From Bacillota bacterium (lineage in GTDB: Bacteria > Bacillota > Clostridia > Peptostreptococcales > Anaerovoracaceae), in NCBI GenBank assembly GCA_016280485.1, contig JAEEGU010000025.1, positions 1 to 12,897 of the forward strand: DNA of 12,897 nucleotides, given 5' to 3'. The notes under the pieces were generated by a model. The model did not search any database, was not told the DNA's origin, and saw nothing but the letters and a program-made list of their open reading frames with translations. The position numbers and the translations under genes are program-made. Shown here one piece after another: positions 5,805 to 12,897 of this stretch (position 1 is the stretch's first letter; every line of letters begins with the position of its first letter).

Positions 5805-6326
5805 CTACTTTAATGCTGCTTCGATAGCGTCGAGAATAACCTGCTTTGTTGCCTTAGCGTCAACTGCAATGCCTCTCTCGTTTGCAAATGCGATAAGCTC
5901 GTCCTTTTTCATGGAAAGGCTAGGCTTTACATCGCTCTTTGCTGCTGCCTTTGCTTCAGCCTTTGGAGCCTCTGCTGCAGGTTCAGCCTTCTTAGTTGCC
6001 TTCTTTGCAGGCTTGTCAGCACCGATACCTGTGATTTCTACCATAGTGTATGGCTGTCTGTGACCCTGCTTCTTTCTTTCGTCCTTCTTTGCCTTGTACT
6101 TGAAAATGATGACCTTCTTTGCCTTTCCGTTTTCAACTACACTGCCGAATACCTTTGCACCGTCTACATATGGTGCGCCGATCTGTAAGTCAGTACCGTT
6201 TCCCATAATAAGAACCTTGTCGAATTCAACCTTCTTGCCGGCTTCAACGTTCAGCTTTTCTACTGTGATAACGTCGCCTTCCTGAACTCTGTACTGCTTT
6301 CCGCCTGTTTCAATAATTGCGTACAT
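5805..6326 (-). CDS. rplU: 50S ribosomal protein L21 with long C-terminal extension
   Basis: Residues 1-103 are a normal L21 (starts MYAIIETGGKQYRVQEGD; KKQGHRQPYTMVEITGI near 85-102), the early-assembly 23S rRNA-binding protein. Typical L21 ends near residue 103, but this one runs to 173. The extra part is an Ala/Lys/Glu-rich linker (about 104-134) followed by SMKKDELIAFANERGIAVD...ILDAIEAAL (about 138-172). That segment looks like a small helix-extended-helix motif of the SAP/HeH/Rho-N kind, often linked to nucleic acid binding; this is pattern recognition, not a search result. The reading frame is continuous through both parts, with no sign of a frameshift. The start codon is clear from homology, but the SD core GGAGG is 13 bases away, longer than usual. 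It is the first gene of the rplU-rpmA unit. Confidence 0.95.
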   Translation of the reverse strand: MYAIIETGGKQYRVQEGDVITVEKLNVEAGKKVEFDKVLIMGNGTDLQIGAPYVDGAKVFGSVVENGKAKKVIIFKYKAKKDERKKQGHRQPYTMVEITGIGADKPAKKATKKAEPAAEAPKAEAKAAAKSDVKPSLSMKKDELIAFANERGIAVDAKATKQVILDAIEAALK

Positions 6327-6418
6327 GTTGATTATTTTTCCTCCTCTAACCAGTCTCGCCTTTCAGGGTGGTCCAAACTATTTTGGGCACTTCAAAAACC
6401 CGTTCAGAGCGGCTCAAC
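6327..6418 (-). promoter_or_regulatory. rplU 5' leader, possible L21 leader RNA
   Basis: The predicted transcript has about 92 bases before the rplU ATG. It contains a hairpin with stem CCAAA/TTTGG and loop ATAG (6373-6386), extended by GUG/CAC pairs across a small internal loop. The GAGGAGG SD (6340-6346) lies unusually far from the ATG. Firmicutes are known to carry an L21 leader RNA that controls rplU, and the position fits. I cannot confirm the family's consensus by eye. Confidence 0.35.
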
Positions 6419-6424
6419 ACTAAA

Positions 6425-6453
6425 ATGATACTACAACAAAAGTCCAAAGTCAA
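6425..6453 (-). promoter_or_regulatory. Promoter of rplU-rpmA
   Basis: On the minus strand TTGACT (6453-6448) and TATCAT (6430-6425) are 17 bases apart; each matches consensus at five of six positions. The -35 box overlaps an arm of the recA terminator hairpin. Transcription would begin near 6418. Confidence 0.65.
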
Positions 6454-6475
6454 CATCTTTTTGCGACTTTGGACT
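6433..6475 (-). terminator. recA terminator, bidirectional hairpin
   Basis: A perfect 11-bp stem AGTCCAAAGTC/GACTTTGGACT (6441-6451 and 6465-6475) encloses a 13-base loop. On the minus strand it begins six bases after the recA stop codon and is followed by TTTGTTGT, a modest U-tract. On the plus strand it is followed by CTTTTTTTATT, a stronger one, although no plus-strand gene reads into it. Confidence 0.75.
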
Positions 6476-6481
6476 CTTTTT

Positions 6482-7567
6482 TTATTCTTTGATTACGCCA
6501 TCCTCATCTATGTCGAGGTCCTGCATATCTACGGGGATATCATCCTCGTAGCCGGCATTTTCCTCGGTTGTTTTGCGGATTGTATCGAGGACCTTGCCCT
6601 CGATTTCATCCATAATTGAAGGATTGGTGAGCAGATAAACCTTTACGTTTTCCCTGCCCTGACCGATGCGCTGGCCCGCATAGCTGTACCAGGAGCCGGC
6701 CTTTTCGATGATGTCAAGAGCAACTGCGCAGTCCACGAGGTCTCCCGCCTTTGAAATGCCCTCTCCGTACATGATATCAAACTCTGCCTGCTTGAAAGGA
6801 GGCGCTACCTTGTTCTTTACGATCTTTGCTCTGGTGCGGTTTCCTATTACCTGATCGCCCTGCTTGATTGCCTCTATGCGGCGAACATCGATACGCATCG
6901 AGGAATAGAACTTGAGAGCACGTCCGCCGGTGGTAACCTCCGGATTTCCGTACATAACGCCGACCTTTTCACGAAGCTGGTTGATAAAGATAACCGTCGT
7001 ATTGGTCTTGTTTATAATACCTGTAAGCTTTCTCAAGGCCTGTGACATGAGCCTTGCCTGAAGGCCCACATGGGAATCGCCCATGCTGCCCTCGATTTCG
7101 CACTTTGGAACCAGTGCCGCAACCGAGTCGATAACGACTACATCAAGAGCGCCGGAGCGAACCAGCATTTCGCAGATTTCAAGCGCATCCTCGCCCGTAT
7201 CAGGCTGGGAAACGATGAGATCGTCTATATCAACGCCCAAGTTTGAAGCATATTCAGGGTCGAGCGCATGCTCCGCATCGATGAATGCGGCCTTTCCGCC
7301 GTTCTTTTGAGCCTCTGCAATCACATGCAGAGTAAGTGTGGTCTTACCTGAGGATTCAGGTCCGAATATTTCTATTATACGGCCTCTTGGTACCCCGCCG
7401 ATGCCGGTTGCCAGATCAAGGCTGATGGAACCGGTGGAGATTGCCTCGATATTCAGGCGGGCACCCTCGTCACCGAGCTTCATTACCGCGCCCTTTCCGT
7501 ATTTTTTCTGTATTTGCAGCATTGCGGCCTCTAAGGCCTTGTCTCTTTCGTCTTTGTTAGTTGCCAA
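6482..7567 (-). CDS. recA: Recombinase A
   Basis: RecA, 361 residues when started at TTG (7567), which gives the N-terminus MATNKDERDKALEAA. GGAGGT lies exactly seven bases upstream. Reading from an earlier ATG would add up to 27 residues foreign to RecA and would overlap the LexA box. Walker A is GPESSGKT (69-76), Walker B is VVVIDSVAAL (143-152), and the L2 DNA-binding loop is near GNPEVTTGGRALKF (207-220). The C-terminal tail is strongly acidic (EDDIPVDMQDLDIDEDG), as in most RecA proteins. RecA forms filaments on single-stranded DNA, drives strand exchange and triggers LexA self-cleavage. The gene follows cinA, a common Firmicute order, but has its own tandem promoters with a LexA box and its own terminator. 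Confidence 0.98.
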   Translation of the reverse strand: MATNKDERDKALEAAMLQIQKKYGKGAVMKLGDEGARLNIEAISTGSISLDLATGIGGVPRGRIIEIFGPESSGKTTLTLHVIAEAQKNGGKAAFIDAEHALDPEYASNLGVDIDDLIVSQPDTGEDALEICEMLVRSGALDVVVIDSVAALVPKCEIEGSMGDSHVGLQARLMSQALRKLTGIINKTNTTVIFINQLREKVGVMYGNPEVTTGGRALKFYSSMRIDVRRIEAIKQGDQVIGNRTRAKIVKNKVAPPFKQAEFDIMYGEGISKAGDLVDCAVALDIIEKAGSWYSYAGQRIGQGRENVKVYLLTNPSIMDEIEGKVLDTIRKTTEENAGYEDDIPVDMQDLDIDEDGVIKE

Positions 7568-7574
7568 AATTGAT

Positions 7575-7580
7575 ACCTCC
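7575..7580 (-). promoter_or_regulatory. SD that fixes a TTG start for recA
   Basis: The minus strand reads GGAGGT, then seven bases, then TTG (7567-7565). The nearest in-frame ATG overlaps this SD, so TTG is the likely start codon. Confidence 0.8.
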
Positions 7581-7611
7581 ATATCCGTAACATTCGTACA
7601 CTCGCTGCACG

Positions 7612-7638
7612 CGAACAATTGTATCGAACATCTGTTCT
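7612..7638 (-). promoter_or_regulatory. LexA (SOS) box of recA, with a second half-box
   Basis: CGAACATCTGTTCT (plus strand, 7625-7638) matches the Firmicute LexA consensus CGAAC-N4-GTTCG except at the last base, with a perfect GAAC-N4-GTTC core. It lies just downstream of the proximal -10 box, over the expected start of transcription. A second CGAAC with a poorly matching partner (7612-7625, CGAACAATTGTATC) is 13 bases away and may be a weak second site. recA is a standard SOS gene, so LexA repression is expected. Confidence 0.85.
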
Positions 7639-7644
7639 GTTTTA

Positions 7645-7673
7645 ACAATACCCTATTTGTTTTGTGTTGTCAA
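7645..7673 (-). promoter_or_regulatory. Proximal recA promoter
   Basis: On the minus strand TTGACA (7673-7668) is a perfect -35 box. TATTGT (7650-7645) lies 17 bases downstream and matches the -10 consensus at four of six positions. The start would be near 7638, at the edge of the LexA box. Confidence 0.7.
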
Positions 7674-7692
7674 GCGCTTTTTCAACAAAATT

Positions 7693-7721
7693 ATAATAAC
7701 ATTGTGATTTACATTTGTCAA
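7693..7721 (-). promoter_or_regulatory. Distal recA promoter
   Basis: On the minus strand TTGACA (7721-7716), a 17-base spacer and TATTAT (7698-7693, five of six) form a strong sigma-A-type promoter in a very AT-rich stretch. It lies upstream of the LexA box, so a bound LexA could also block elongation from it. Confidence 0.7.
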
Positions 7722-7763
7722 CAACATTTCCAATAATTTCTATATTATTTTTATTTTGTTAAA

Positions 7764-9092
7764 TCAGAACAACGAATTTATGAGGCTCAGCATCGCAAGA
7801 ACGGTGTATTCCCTTATGGAATTCCTGTCCCTGCCAAAGGCATGAATCTCCTTAACAAGCTCTATAGAGCCGTTTCTCTGCTCCCTGACATGCACGCCCT
7901 CCTCGGACTGAACGGTGAACCTGTTCTGTTTTCCGCCCTTAAAGCCGCTCCTAAAAGGCATGCCCATCGGATAGATAAGCCCAATGTAAGACTGCCCCAC
8001 CGGATGCTCTTCAGTGCCGCCGTCAGGCCCCGCAAGCCCCGTCACCGCGATACAGATGTCAGCGCCGGTCTTTGCCTTCACGCCGCGCACCATCTCAAGC
8101 GCCGTCTCAGGCGAATAGCAGGTGAAGCTGTCGAGCGTCTCGCCCGACACGTCAAGCATGCTCTTCTTCGTATTGTCGGTATAAGTAACAAAGCCTCCGC
8201 GGTAGCACGCGCTTATGCCGGGAACGTCGGTTATCGAGCCCGCAAAGCGGCCGCCTGTGATGCTTTCGGCAGAAGCAAGGCTCAGACGGTTTGCGATAAG
8301 CTTCTTTCCGACCACGAAAGTCAGATCCTCATCATCGGTGCTGTAGACAAAATCCCCGACGATGTCGATGACATCCTCAATCATGTCAGATACGGCAAGC
8401 TTTGCCTCTTCGAGGGTCCCGCGCTTGCTCGCAACGCGAAGTGTGGTTTCGCGCGGCTTTGCGTAAGTCGCAAGTGTCGGGTCTGTCTGACCGTTTATGA
8501 GGTCAAGTAGCTCTGTTTCGAGCGCCGATTCGCCTATTCCAAAGGTCCGCACGTTCTTATAAAAAAGCACGCTGTCCTGACGCGCGCAAAGGAAAGGACG
8601 TACCCTGTTTTCAAACATGTAGGTCATCTCGTGCGGCGGTCCCGGCATGCAGATTATCATCTTGCCGCCCTCCTCGAGCATAAATCCCGGTGCTGTGCCC
8701 TTTGGATTATCGAAAATGTGGGCCTTTTTCGGGAACCACGCCTGTTTTATGTTGTTTTCGGTCATCTTGTGACCGCGCTTTTCAAAGTGAGCCTTTAAGA
8801 TCTCAAGCTGGTCCTCCCAAAGCACGAGCTCATCGCCCATGGCCTTGCAGACGGTTTCCTTTGTAAGGTCGTCCTGAGTAGGTCCGAGCCCGCCTGTTGT
8901 GAGAATCAGGTCGCAGTCCTTAAAAATCTCGTGAATGAGCTCTTCAAGACGCGTAGTGTTATCTCCCACCGTATAGTGGTACATCACATCGTACCCAATC
9001 ATCTGGAGCTGCTGCGAGAGATATACCGAATTGGTATTTGTAATGGAACCGAACAGAATTTCTGTTCCTACGGTCAAAATGGCGGTTTTCAT
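7764..9092 (-). CDS. cinA: CinA family protein (competence/damage-inducible, MoCF-like plus PncC-like domains)
   Basis: A 442-residue two-domain CinA. Residues 1-170 are the MoCF-like COG1058 domain (TVGTEILFGSITNTNS, TTGGLGPTQDDLTKE). Residues about 262-440 are the PncC-like nicotinamide-mononucleotide deamidase domain (AESITGG near 275-281, AVTGLAGPDGGTEEHPVG near 349-366). The usual AESCTGG reads AESITGG. The family is linked to recycling of pyridine nucleotides and, historically, to competence. The protein is somewhat longer than typical (around 415), because a charged insert (about 383-415) lies between the last strand and the C-terminal helix. The ATG at 9092 has GGAGG six bases upstream. 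It sits 20 bases after pgsA and is the last gene before the recA promoters; read-through into recA is plausible, as no clear terminator lies between them. Confidence 0.95.
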   Translation of the reverse strand: MKTAILTVGTEILFGSITNTNSVYLSQQLQMIGYDVMYHYTVGDNTTRLEELIHEIFKDCDLILTTGGLGPTQDDLTKETVCKAMGDELVLWEDQLEILKAHFEKRGHKMTENNIKQAWFPKKAHIFDNPKGTAPGFMLEEGGKMIICMPGPPHEMTYMFENRVRPFLCARQDSVLFYKNVRTFGIGESALETELLDLINGQTDPTLATYAKPRETTLRVASKRGTLEEAKLAVSDMIEDVIDIVGDFVYSTDDEDLTFVVGKKLIANRLSLASAESITGGRFAGSITDVPGISACYRGGFVTYTDNTKKSMLDVSGETLDSFTCYSPETALEMVRGVKAKTGADICIAVTGLAGPDGGTEEHPVGQSYIGLIYPMGMPFRSGFKGGKQNRFTVQSEEGVHVREQRNGSIELVKEIHAFGRDRNSIREYTVLAMLSLINSLF

Positions 9093-9112
9093 AGTGTGCC
9101 TCCGTTAATCCG

Positions 9113-9652
9113 TTAAAACGAAAATACCGATTTGTTCTTTAATATGTATTCAAAGCCCGAATATACGGTCATAACAAGGGAAGCCCACAGGAAAATGTAA
9201 GCTCCGTAATATACGGCCTCAGCAAATATCGTGCGCTCAAATACAGGTATTGCAAGGAGGAAAGGAACCGCTATCATCTGGAGAACGGTCTTTATTTTTC
9301 CGCTCATTGCAGCCGCAACGACTATGCCGTCAGCCGCCGCAACGGTCCTCATGCCGGCTACGGTGAACTCTCTTGCAAGGATTACAATGAGCATCCATGC
9401 AGGCATCCATCCGTCCTCTATTAAAAGACAGAATGCCGAATAAACCAGCACCTTATCAGCGAGCGGGTCCATAATCTTGCCGAAATTGGTCACAAGATTG
9501 TATTTACGCGCAATCTTGCCGTCCAAAAGGTCGGTAACCGATGCCAGAATAAACACCGCAAATGCCGCAAGGTAATAACCCAGCATATAGAGCACCACAA
9601 AAACCGGAACGGCCACAACTCTTGCAATTGTCAACTTGTTTGGTAAATTCAT
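9113..9652 (-). CDS. pgsA: CDP-diacylglycerol--glycerol-3-phosphate 3-phosphatidyltransferase
   Basis: A 179-residue integral membrane enzyme that joins CDP-diacylglycerol and glycerol-3-phosphate into phosphatidylglycerol phosphate, the committed step to phosphatidylglycerol. The CDP-alcohol phosphotransferase signature D-x2-DG-x2-AR-x8-G-x3-D-x3-D is complete at residues 41-66 (Asp41, Asp44, Gly45, Ala48, Arg49, Gly58, Asp62, Asp66). About five or six hydrophobic segments surround it. The N-terminus NLPNKLTIARVVAVPVF is typical of PgsA. The ATG lies one base after the rimO stop codon, and the SD (AAGGAAG) is within the end of rimO, so translation is probably coupled. The rimO-pgsA-cinA order is common in Firmicutes. 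Phosphatidylserine or cardiolipin synthases of the same superfamily are unlikely given length and context. Confidence 0.95.
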   Translation of the reverse strand: MNLPNKLTIARVVAVPVFVVLYMLGYYLAAFAVFILASVTDLLDGKIARKYNLVTNFGKIMDPLADKVLVYSAFCLLIEDGWMPAWMLIVILAREFTVAGMRTVAAADGIVVAAAMSGKIKTVLQMIAVPFLLAIPVFERTIFAEAVYYGAYIFLWASLVMTVYSGFEYILKNKSVFSF

Positions 9653-9653
9653 T

Positions 9654-10979
9654 TTACTTCCTTCTTCCTACCAGATCGTAATCAAAAGCGTCGGTTATTT
9701 CTACATTTACAATCTCACCCACATTAATTTTTCTGTCCGATGTGAATATAACCGAATTATCTATTTCAGGTGCATCATAGCGCGTTCTGCCTATGTACGA
9801 GCCGTCCTCGTCGATTTCCTCGACCAGAACATCGAGCACCCTTCCAATCTTTTTTCTGTTGCATTCAAGCGAAATATCAACCTGTCTGCGCATTATGCGA
9901 TCCGCCCTGCGCTGCTTTACATCCGAGCGAACCTGAGGCTTCATTTCGGCAGCCTCTGTGCCCTCTTCCTTTGAATAAGGGAAGACGCCGAGTCTTTCAA
10001 ACTTCATTTCCTCTACGAAGCGAAGCAGCTCATCGAATTCGGCCTTTTTCTCGCCCGGAAAGCCCGTAATCAGCGTGGTTCTGATGTTTATATCAGGCAT
10101 CGCCGCCCTAAGCTTTTCAATCGTTTTCTTAATTGAGGCCGATGTGGATCTTCGCTTCATCGAAGCTAAGATGCTGTCTGATGCATGCTGAATCGGAATA
10201 TCGATATAGTGACAGATTTTCGGCTCGCTTGCCATAACCTTAATAAGCTCGTCTGTGATGCGATCCTCGTAGCAGTACATGAGGCGCACCCACTCTATTC
10301 CGTCAACTTTGCAGACCTCGCGCAAGAGCTTTGAAAGCCTAAGCTCACCATAAAGGTCCATGCCGTAATATGTCACATCCTGCGCGATCAGGATAATCTC
10401 CTTTGCTCCGCGCTTTGCAAGCTCGGCTGCCTCGCGCACCACATCCTCCTGCTTTTTAGAGCGGTACTTTCCGCGAATCGCAGGTATGATGCAATAAGTG
10501 CAGCGGTTGTCGCAGCCCTCCGCGATTTTGACAGTCGCGGTGTACGGATTATCATCAAAGCGCCTATAGGCATCCGCATCAAAATTGCACGGAATGCCCG
10601 AAACAGAGTTACGTCTGCCGGCCTTTCCGCTCTTTTCCTCTATTTCTGAGAGAATCTCCGGAAGGCGCGCATAATCGTTTACGCCGATTATGACATCAAT
10701 CTCCGGCATTTCTTTATAGAGTTCCTCGGAATACCTTTCCGTAAGGCAGCCGCTCACGATGAGGACCTTGCCCTCGCTGCGATACTCCGCAAGCTCGAGA
10801 ATCCTCTCTATCGATTCCTTTTTCGCGTCGTTTATAAATCCGCAGGTATTAAGCATAACAGCATCGGCAGATGCGATATCGTTTGTGATTCTGTGGCCGC
10901 CCTTTTCAAGCAGGCCCGCCGCCACCTGGGAATCGTTGAAATTCTTGGGACATCCCAAAGTTTCAATATATACCTTCAT
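9654..10979 (-). CDS. rimO: Ribosomal protein S12 methylthiotransferase
   Basis: A 441-residue methylthiotransferase that adds a methylthio group to a conserved aspartate of ribosomal protein S12. The N-terminal MTTase domain carries Cys10, Cys46 and Cys78 for one 4Fe-4S cluster (LGCPKN, NTCGFIN, SGCLTE). The radical SAM core carries CDNRCTYC (Cys156, 160, 163) for the second. A TRAM domain occupies about 375-441. LGCPKN and NTCGFI...AKKESI favour RimO over the tRNA enzyme MiaB, and so does the position between ftsK and pgsA. The ATG begins directly after the ftsK stop codon with no bases between, and AAAAGGAA in the end of ftsK is the likely SD. All six cluster cysteines are present. Confidence 0.96.
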   Translation of the reverse strand: MKVYIETLGCPKNFNDSQVAAGLLEKGGHRITNDIASADAVMLNTCGFINDAKKESIERILELAEYRSEGKVLIVSGCLTERYSEELYKEMPEIDVIIGVNDYARLPEILSEIEEKSGKAGRRNSVSGIPCNFDADAYRRFDDNPYTATVKIAEGCDNRCTYCIIPAIRGKYRSKKQEDVVREAAELAKRGAKEIILIAQDVTYYGMDLYGELRLSKLLREVCKVDGIEWVRLMYCYEDRITDELIKVMASEPKICHYIDIPIQHASDSILASMKRRSTSASIKKTIEKLRAAMPDINIRTTLITGFPGEKKAEFDELLRFVEEMKFERLGVFPYSKEEGTEAAEMKPQVRSDVKQRRADRIMRRQVDISLECNRKKIGRVLDVLVEEIDEDGSYIGRTRYDAPEIDNSVIFTSDRKINVGEIVNVEITDAFDYDLVGRRK

Positions 10980-12897
10980 TTATTCCTTTTCTGTTCCTTC
11001 TGCCTTGATGGCATTAAATTCTTCGATGGTCATCAGCACCTGGCGCGGTCTGGAGCCGTCTGCCGGTCCTATGATGCCTCTTGCTTCCATCATGTCGACT
11101 ATGCGTGCCGCACGGTTGTAGCCGATGCGGAAACGTCTCTGGAGCATCGAAACGCTGGCCTGTCCGGTGCTTACGACTGTTTCGATTGCCTCCGAAAGGA
11201 GCTCGTCGCTGTCATCGCTTGCAGGAGCGTTTGCTCCGCCGTTATCTATAGTCTTAATTACATCTGAGGAGTATTCCGCCTCAACGCCCTGTGCCTTTAC
11301 ATGCTCGAGGACCTTGTGGACCTCGCCGTCGGATACGAAGGTACCCTGAACGCGAATCGGCTGGCCCATGCCGAGCGGATTGTAGAGCATGTCGCCCTTG
11401 CCCACCAGCTTTTCGGCGCCGGTTTTATCAAGTATTACGCGCGAGTCGATCTGCGAGCTTACCGCAAATGCGATTCTCGACGGAACGTTTGCCTTGATAA
11501 GGCCTGTTACAACGTCAACCGAAGGTCTCTGCGTAGCGACGATTAAGTGCATGCCCGCAGCTCTTGCCTTTTGTGCGAGACGGCAGATGGATTCCTCTAC
11601 CTGGCTCGGAGCCGCCATCATGAGGTCGGCGAGCTCGTCGATTATGATTACTACCTGCGGAAGCACGAGATCCGGCTCCTGGTTTGCTCTCACATAATCG
11701 TTGTAGGATTCGAGGTCTCTTACCTCAACCTCGGCGAATTTGCGATATCTGTCGTCCATTTCGACAACTGCCCAGTTAAGCGCAGCGGCCGCCTTTGCAG
11801 GCTCTGTTACAACAGGAATTAAAAGATGCGGTATTCCGTTGTAGTTTCCGAGCTCTACGACTTTCGGGTCTATTAAAACGAGCTTTACCTCCTCCGGCTT
11901 TGCCTTGTAGAGGATACTCAGTATGATGCTGTTTACGCAGACGGATTTACCCGAGCCTGTGGAACCCGCAATCAGAAGATGCGGCATGCTCTTTAAATCG
12001 CCTACGATGGCATTACCCGCGATATCTTTTCCGACAGCAAAGGAAATCTTTGATTTTGCGCTCTTAAATTCCTTTGATTCGATGATATCACGTAGGTTTA
12101 CAACGTTGATTTTGTCGTTTTCAACCTCTATTCCGACTGCAGCCTTGCCCGGAATCGGTGCCTCGATTCTGATGCTCTTTGCTTCTAAATTGAGGGCGAT
12201 ATCATCCGCAAGACCCGTGATTTTGCTGACCTTTACGCCAACCGAAGGCTGGATTTCGTAGCGAGTTACCGCAGGTCCCTGTGTCGCCGCAACGACCTTT
12301 GCATCAACATTAAAGTTGCGCAGCGTTTCCTCGAGCTTTGCAGCCCTTGCCTTTAAGGCATTGTCGGCCGCGCTGCTGATGCTCTTTGATTTGTTTAAAA
12401 GCTCTACAGACGGGAATTTGTAAGGCTTGTCGCTCGGTTTATTGTTGTTTATCTCTTCCTGCGAAAGCATCGCGTTTGCGGCCTCTTTTTTGCTGAGCTT
12501 TTCGCCCTGCTTTTCGGCCGCACCCATCGTACCCTCTGTCACCTTTCCAAACTCGTCGTAGACCTCGCCGGTTTCGGTATTTACCCTGCCGATTCCGTCG
12601 ATATCAGAAGTCTTCGCTACCGCAGGCGCTGCCTCAAGGCCGTAGCCCTCGGAGCCCATGCCGCTGCCTTCCCCCTCACCAAAAAGGTTGTCGGTATTCA
12701 TCAAGTCAAGTATGTTCTCGCGGCCCTTCGCGATCTTTGCCTTGTCATAGGAGGACAGCCTCTCCTCCGCGGATGCTGCCGTAGCCGCAATTGCCGCCTC
12801 TACACCGTGCTGCTTTGCGCGCTCCTCGGCCGCCTTCTTTTCGCGGTTCATTTCGGCATAGCGCTCCTCGACTCTTGCCTCGGCTCTGCGCTCCGCC
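10980..12897 (-). CDS. ftsK: DNA translocase FtsK/SpoIIIE family, C-terminal part
   Basis: Partial gene; the 5' end is beyond the right edge. The frame is open to the window end, so the ATG at 12851 is internal. Numbered from that Met, residues 1-160 are a charged and Ala/Glu-rich linker. The motor follows: alpha/beta domains with QGPAVTRYEI (191-200), Walker A GSTGSGKS (296-303), Walker B VVIIIDEL (400-407), and VATQRPSVDVVTG (438-450). The C-terminal gamma winged helix (about 548-612, FRIGYNRAARIVDMMEARGIIG) is the part that reads orienting sequences on DNA. FtsK/SpoIIIE proteins pump double-stranded DNA across the closing septum and help resolve chromosome dimers. The N-terminal membrane anchor is not visible, so FtsK and SpoIIIE cannot be told apart here. 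It is the first visible gene of the ftsK-rimO-pgsA-cinA run. Confidence 0.95.
   Translation of the reverse strand, partial: AERRAEARVEERYAEMNREKKAAEERAKQHGVEAAIAATAASAEERLSSYDKAKIAKGRENILDLMNTDNLFGEGEGSGMGSEGYGLEAAPAVAKTSDIDGIGRVNTETGEVYDEFGKVTEGTMGAAEKQGEKLSKKEAANAMLSQEEINNNKPSDKPYKFPSVELLNKSKSISSAADNALKARAAKLEETLRNFNVDAKVVAATQGPAVTRYEIQPSVGVKVSKITGLADDIALNLEAKSIRIEAPIPGKAAVGIEVENDKINVVNLRDIIESKEFKSAKSKISFAVGKDIAGNAIVGDLKSMPHLLIAGSTGSGKSVCVNSIILSILYKAKPEEVKLVLIDPKVVELGNYNGIPHLLIPVVTEPAKAAAALNWAVVEMDDRYRKFAEVEVRDLESYNDYVRANQEPDLVLPQVVIIIDELADLMMAAPSQVEESICRLAQKARAAGMHLIVATQRPSVDVVTGLIKANVPSRIAFAVSSQIDSRVILDKTGAEKLVGKGDMLYNPLGMGQPIRVQGTFVSDGEVHKVLEHVKAQGVEAEYSSDVIKTIDNGGANAPASDDSDELLSEAIETVVSTGQASVSMLQRRFRIGYNRAARIVDMMEARGIIGPADGSRPRQVLMTIEEFNAIKAEGTEKE

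Noticed and set aside
5805..6025. Frameshift or fusion artefact explaining the long L21
   Set aside because: The frame is continuous, has a single stop followed by a normal rpmA SD, and the tail has a sensible linker-plus-domain composition.
7568..7648. Longer RecA with 27 extra N-terminal residues
   Set aside because: The extra residues do not resemble RecA, their coding region overlaps the LexA box and the SD, and a well-spaced TTG follows the SD.
7842..8510. A 222-codon plus-strand open frame opposite cinA, and other long antisense frames (for example opposite ftsK and the radical SAM gene)
   Set aside because: They lie wholly opposite well-recognised genes, have Arg/Ser/Ala-rich products of low-complexity type, and lack recognisable motifs.
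12849..12851. ATG at 12851 as the true ftsK start
   Set aside because: The frame stays open to the window edge with the same Ala/Glu/Arg-rich composition, no SD lies before this ATG, and FtsK needs an N-terminal membrane part.

Overview
This window looks like core chromosome of a low-to-mid GC Firmicute of the class Clostridia. I cannot fix the family from sequence alone. The evidence is the gene order ftsK-rimO-pgsA-cinA-recA, a Firmicute-type CGAAC-N4-GTTC LexA box at recA, GGAGG-type Shine-Dalgarno (SD) sites on nearly every gene, two TTG starts, and the paired families TIGR03960/TIGR03936. Ten genes lie on the minus strand and one long regulator gene on the plus strand, plus a partial gene at the left edge. 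Coding density is high, and no stretch over 300 bases lacks a gene.

Right to left, in the direction of minus-strand transcription, the layout is as follows. (1) ftsK (5' end off the right edge), rimO, pgsA and cinA are packed with 0-, 1- and 20-base gaps and probably form one transcript covering chromosome partitioning, ribosomal protein S12 methylthiolation, phosphatidylglycerol synthesis and a CinA protein. (2) recA has two tandem sigma-A-type promoters and a LexA box, so it has its own SOS control. (3) rplU-rpmA (L21, L27) starts from a promoter whose -35 box lies inside the recA terminator hairpin, and ends at a strong hairpin terminator. (4) obgE follows behind a repeat-rich leader. (5) A plus-strand XRE-type regulator runs convergently into obgE; the two share a compact terminator. 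(6) Divergent from the regulator are a TIGR03960 radical SAM gene, overlapping by 8 bases a TIGR03936 (DUF2344) gene, and then the start of a comEA-like competence gene cut by the left edge.

Most of the window is housekeeping: ribosome biogenesis and modification (L21, L27, ObgE, RimO, probably the radical SAM pair), DNA repair and segregation (RecA, FtsK, CinA) and phospholipid synthesis. I found no mobile element, CRISPR array, rRNA or tRNA gene. The less ordinary points are an L21 protein with a long tail ending in a SAP/HeH-like segment, an L27 without the usual Firmicute N-terminal extension together with no prp protease gene beside it, a LexA-fold regulator that lacks the catalytic serine and lysine and sits behind a nested operator-like dyad, and an obgE whose SD seems to be supplied by the end of a palindromic repeat.
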